The position numbers were made by a program, and so were the translations under genes. Shown here piece by piece: positions 4,874 to 5,811 of a stretch of 5,811 nucleotides of DNA. The notes under the pieces were generated by a model. That model searched no databases. It was not told where the DNA came from and worked only from the letters and a program-made list of their open reading frames with translations. How positions within the stretch are numbered: position 1 is the first letter of the stretch; each line of letters begins with the position of its first letter. This DNA is from Thermoleophilaceae bacterium (GTDB lineage: Bacteria > Actinomycetota > Thermoleophilia > Solirubrobacterales > Thermoleophilaceae), in contig JACCSF010000403.1 of NCBI GenBank assembly GCA_013813135.1, forward strand, positions 1 through 5,811. The letters are read 5' to 3'.

Positions 4874-5811
4874 TCAGCCGGTCGTGTCGGTGAACCGCAC
4901 GGCGCCCGCTCGCAGGGCGGGGCAGACCACGCCGTGGGCGAAGCGACGGCCGTAGAACTCGCCCTGGCTCGTCAGCTGCTGCCGGGCGCCCAGCTCCTGC
5001 ACGCGCGACAGGATCCTCAGCACCGAGTCCGTCAGCCTCAGGTCGCGCAACGGCCGGGTGACCCTGCCGTCCTCGATCAGGAAGGTGCCGTCGCGCGTGA
5101 CGGCGGTGATCAGCGTCTCCTTCGGGCGGACCACGTTCTCGTACCAGAAACGGGTCACGTAGACGCCGCGCTGCACCGGCGCGCACAGCTCGTCGACGTC
5201 GGCGGCCCCGCCCCCGGCCAGCACAAGGTTGTATGGCTGCGGTCCGTCCGGGGCGCCCCCGGGCACCAGCGCGTGACCGGTCGAGCCGGCACCCGCCAGG
5301 GCGCCGCTGCGCAGGTCGTGCACCACCGCGCGGGCGACCCCGTCCTGGATCAGCGGCATCGGCAGCTTCGGCGTGCCCTCGGCGTCAAACCCCCGCGGCA
5401 GGCTCGCCGGCGAGCTCGGCGAGTCGGCGAGGTTGATCCCCGGCGTGGCCACCGGTTCGCCAAGGCGGCCCACCAGGGCGCCGCGCCCCTCCGCGTAGGC
5501 CAGCCCGTTCAGCGCGGTCGCGCCGAGCAGCTCGAGCAGTGAGCCCACCGCGCGCGCCTCCATGACGACGGGGTACTCGCCCGGCGGCAGCTCGGCGGCG
5601 GGCCCCGCCGCCAGGGCTTTGGCGGCGGCTCGCGAGGCGAGCGGCTCGGCGTCGATCGCCGAGGCCGCCACGCCCACGCTCGACGCGTAACCCGAGCGCC
5701 CGCCGGGGGCGATGAAGATCACCTTCATGAGAGCGTCCGTCGTCCGGTCGAGCGCGCCGCCACCGGCGCTCGTGGCCACGGCGCGCTCGTCCTCGGCCAC
5801 CGTCCAGACAC
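4874..5811 (-). CDS. TldE/PmbA-family protein (5' end beyond window)
   Basis: About 311 C-terminal residues are visible; the family is usually about 430-450 long, so roughly a third is missing beyond the window. TldD and TldE form a complex that degrades or trims peptides and processes some modified peptides; TldE is the partner without the metal site. Visible landmarks in order are a family-like start (V-W-T-V-A-E-D), ALVGRLGEPVATPGI with a D-A-E-G motif about 30 residues on, LIQDGVARAVVHDL, STGHAL, and the C-terminal block RDGTFLIEDGRVTRPLRDLR. Where TldD carries HExxxH, this protein has E-A-R-A-V-G-S (5560-5540), so no zinc site is seen and TldE rather than TldD is the better call. The reading frame stays open to the window edge, so the GTG at 5800 is not the true start. 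A tldD gene is expected just upstream, outside the window. Confidence 0.85.
   Translation of the reverse strand, partial: VWTVAEDERAVATSAGGGALDRTTDALMKVIFIAPGGRSGYASSVGVAASAIDAEPLASRAAAKALAAGPAAELPPGEYPVVMEARAVGSLLELLGATALNGLAYAEGRGALVGRLGEPVATPGINLADSPSSPASLPRGFDAEGTPKLPMPLIQDGVARAVVHDLRSGALAGAGSTGHALVPGGAPDGPQPYNLVLAGGGAADVDELCAPVQRGVYVTRFWYENVVRPKETLITAVTRDGTFLIEDGRVTRPLRDLRLTDSVLRILSRVQELGARQQLTSQGEFYGRRFAHGVVCPALRAGAVRFTDTTG

Noticed and set aside
4934..5542. 202-codon plus-strand frame opposite the TldE-like gene
   Set aside because: No recognisable motif and shadow-like composition; the minus-strand frame carries conserved TldE blocks.
1..5811. CRISPR array, insertion sequence, tRNA, riboswitch or defence system
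   Set aside because: No regularly spaced repeats, transposase-like proteins, terminal repeats or tRNA-like folds were seen; gaps between genes are all under about 70 bases, and every gene has a housekeeping-type identity.

Overview
The window is very GC-rich (roughly 70% by eye) and densely coded, with short intergenic gaps, frequent GTG starts and almost no Shine-Dalgarno sequences. Together with System I cytochrome c maturation genes (ccmE, ccmF), a 74-residue SecG and a TldE-type protein, this suggests a deep-branching high-GC actinobacterium, for example the Thermoleophilia/Rubrobacteria type. That lineage call is an inference; no rRNA or other taxonomic marker is present.

Layout: positions 1-45 (minus) hold what looks like the first 15 codons of a leftward gene with a signal-peptide-like start. 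Position 70 onward (plus) carries a CPA1-type cation:proton antiporter (70-1311), a small cupin protein (1332-1658), the heme chaperone CcmE (1723-2115), the heme lyase subunit CcmF (2117-4276), and a small membrane-anchored protein resembling the N-terminal part of CcmI (4301-4594). On the minus strand, converging on these, lie secG (4833-4609) and the C-terminal part of a TldE/PmbA-family gene (from beyond the window edge to 4874).

How they work together: CcmE and CcmF, one base apart, form the heme-delivery and heme-ligation step of c-type cytochrome assembly on the outer face of the cytoplasmic membrane. The CcmI-like protein follows 24 bases later and is probably part of the same unit. 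The transporter and heme-handling components ccmA, ccmB, ccmC and ccmD, and the thiol component ccmH, are not in the window. The antiporter and cupin each have their own apparent promoter and need not be functionally tied to the ccm genes. SecG belongs to the SecYEG translocon.

The most noteworthy points are: (1) CcmE has Cys-Pro-Ser-Lys-Phe where the classical protein has His-x-x-x-Tyr, so both signature residues differ; (2) most genes have a -10-like hexamer 6-10 bases before the start codon and no ribosome binding site, suggesting leaderless transcription; (3) the first two divergent genes appear to share one nearly symmetrical overlapping -10 element; (4) two hairpins enclose the TAG stop codon of the preceding gene in their loop. 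No CRISPR, insertion sequence, tRNA or rRNA was seen. Apart from the ccm motif variation and the regulatory architecture, the content looks like ordinary chromosomal housekeeping sequence.
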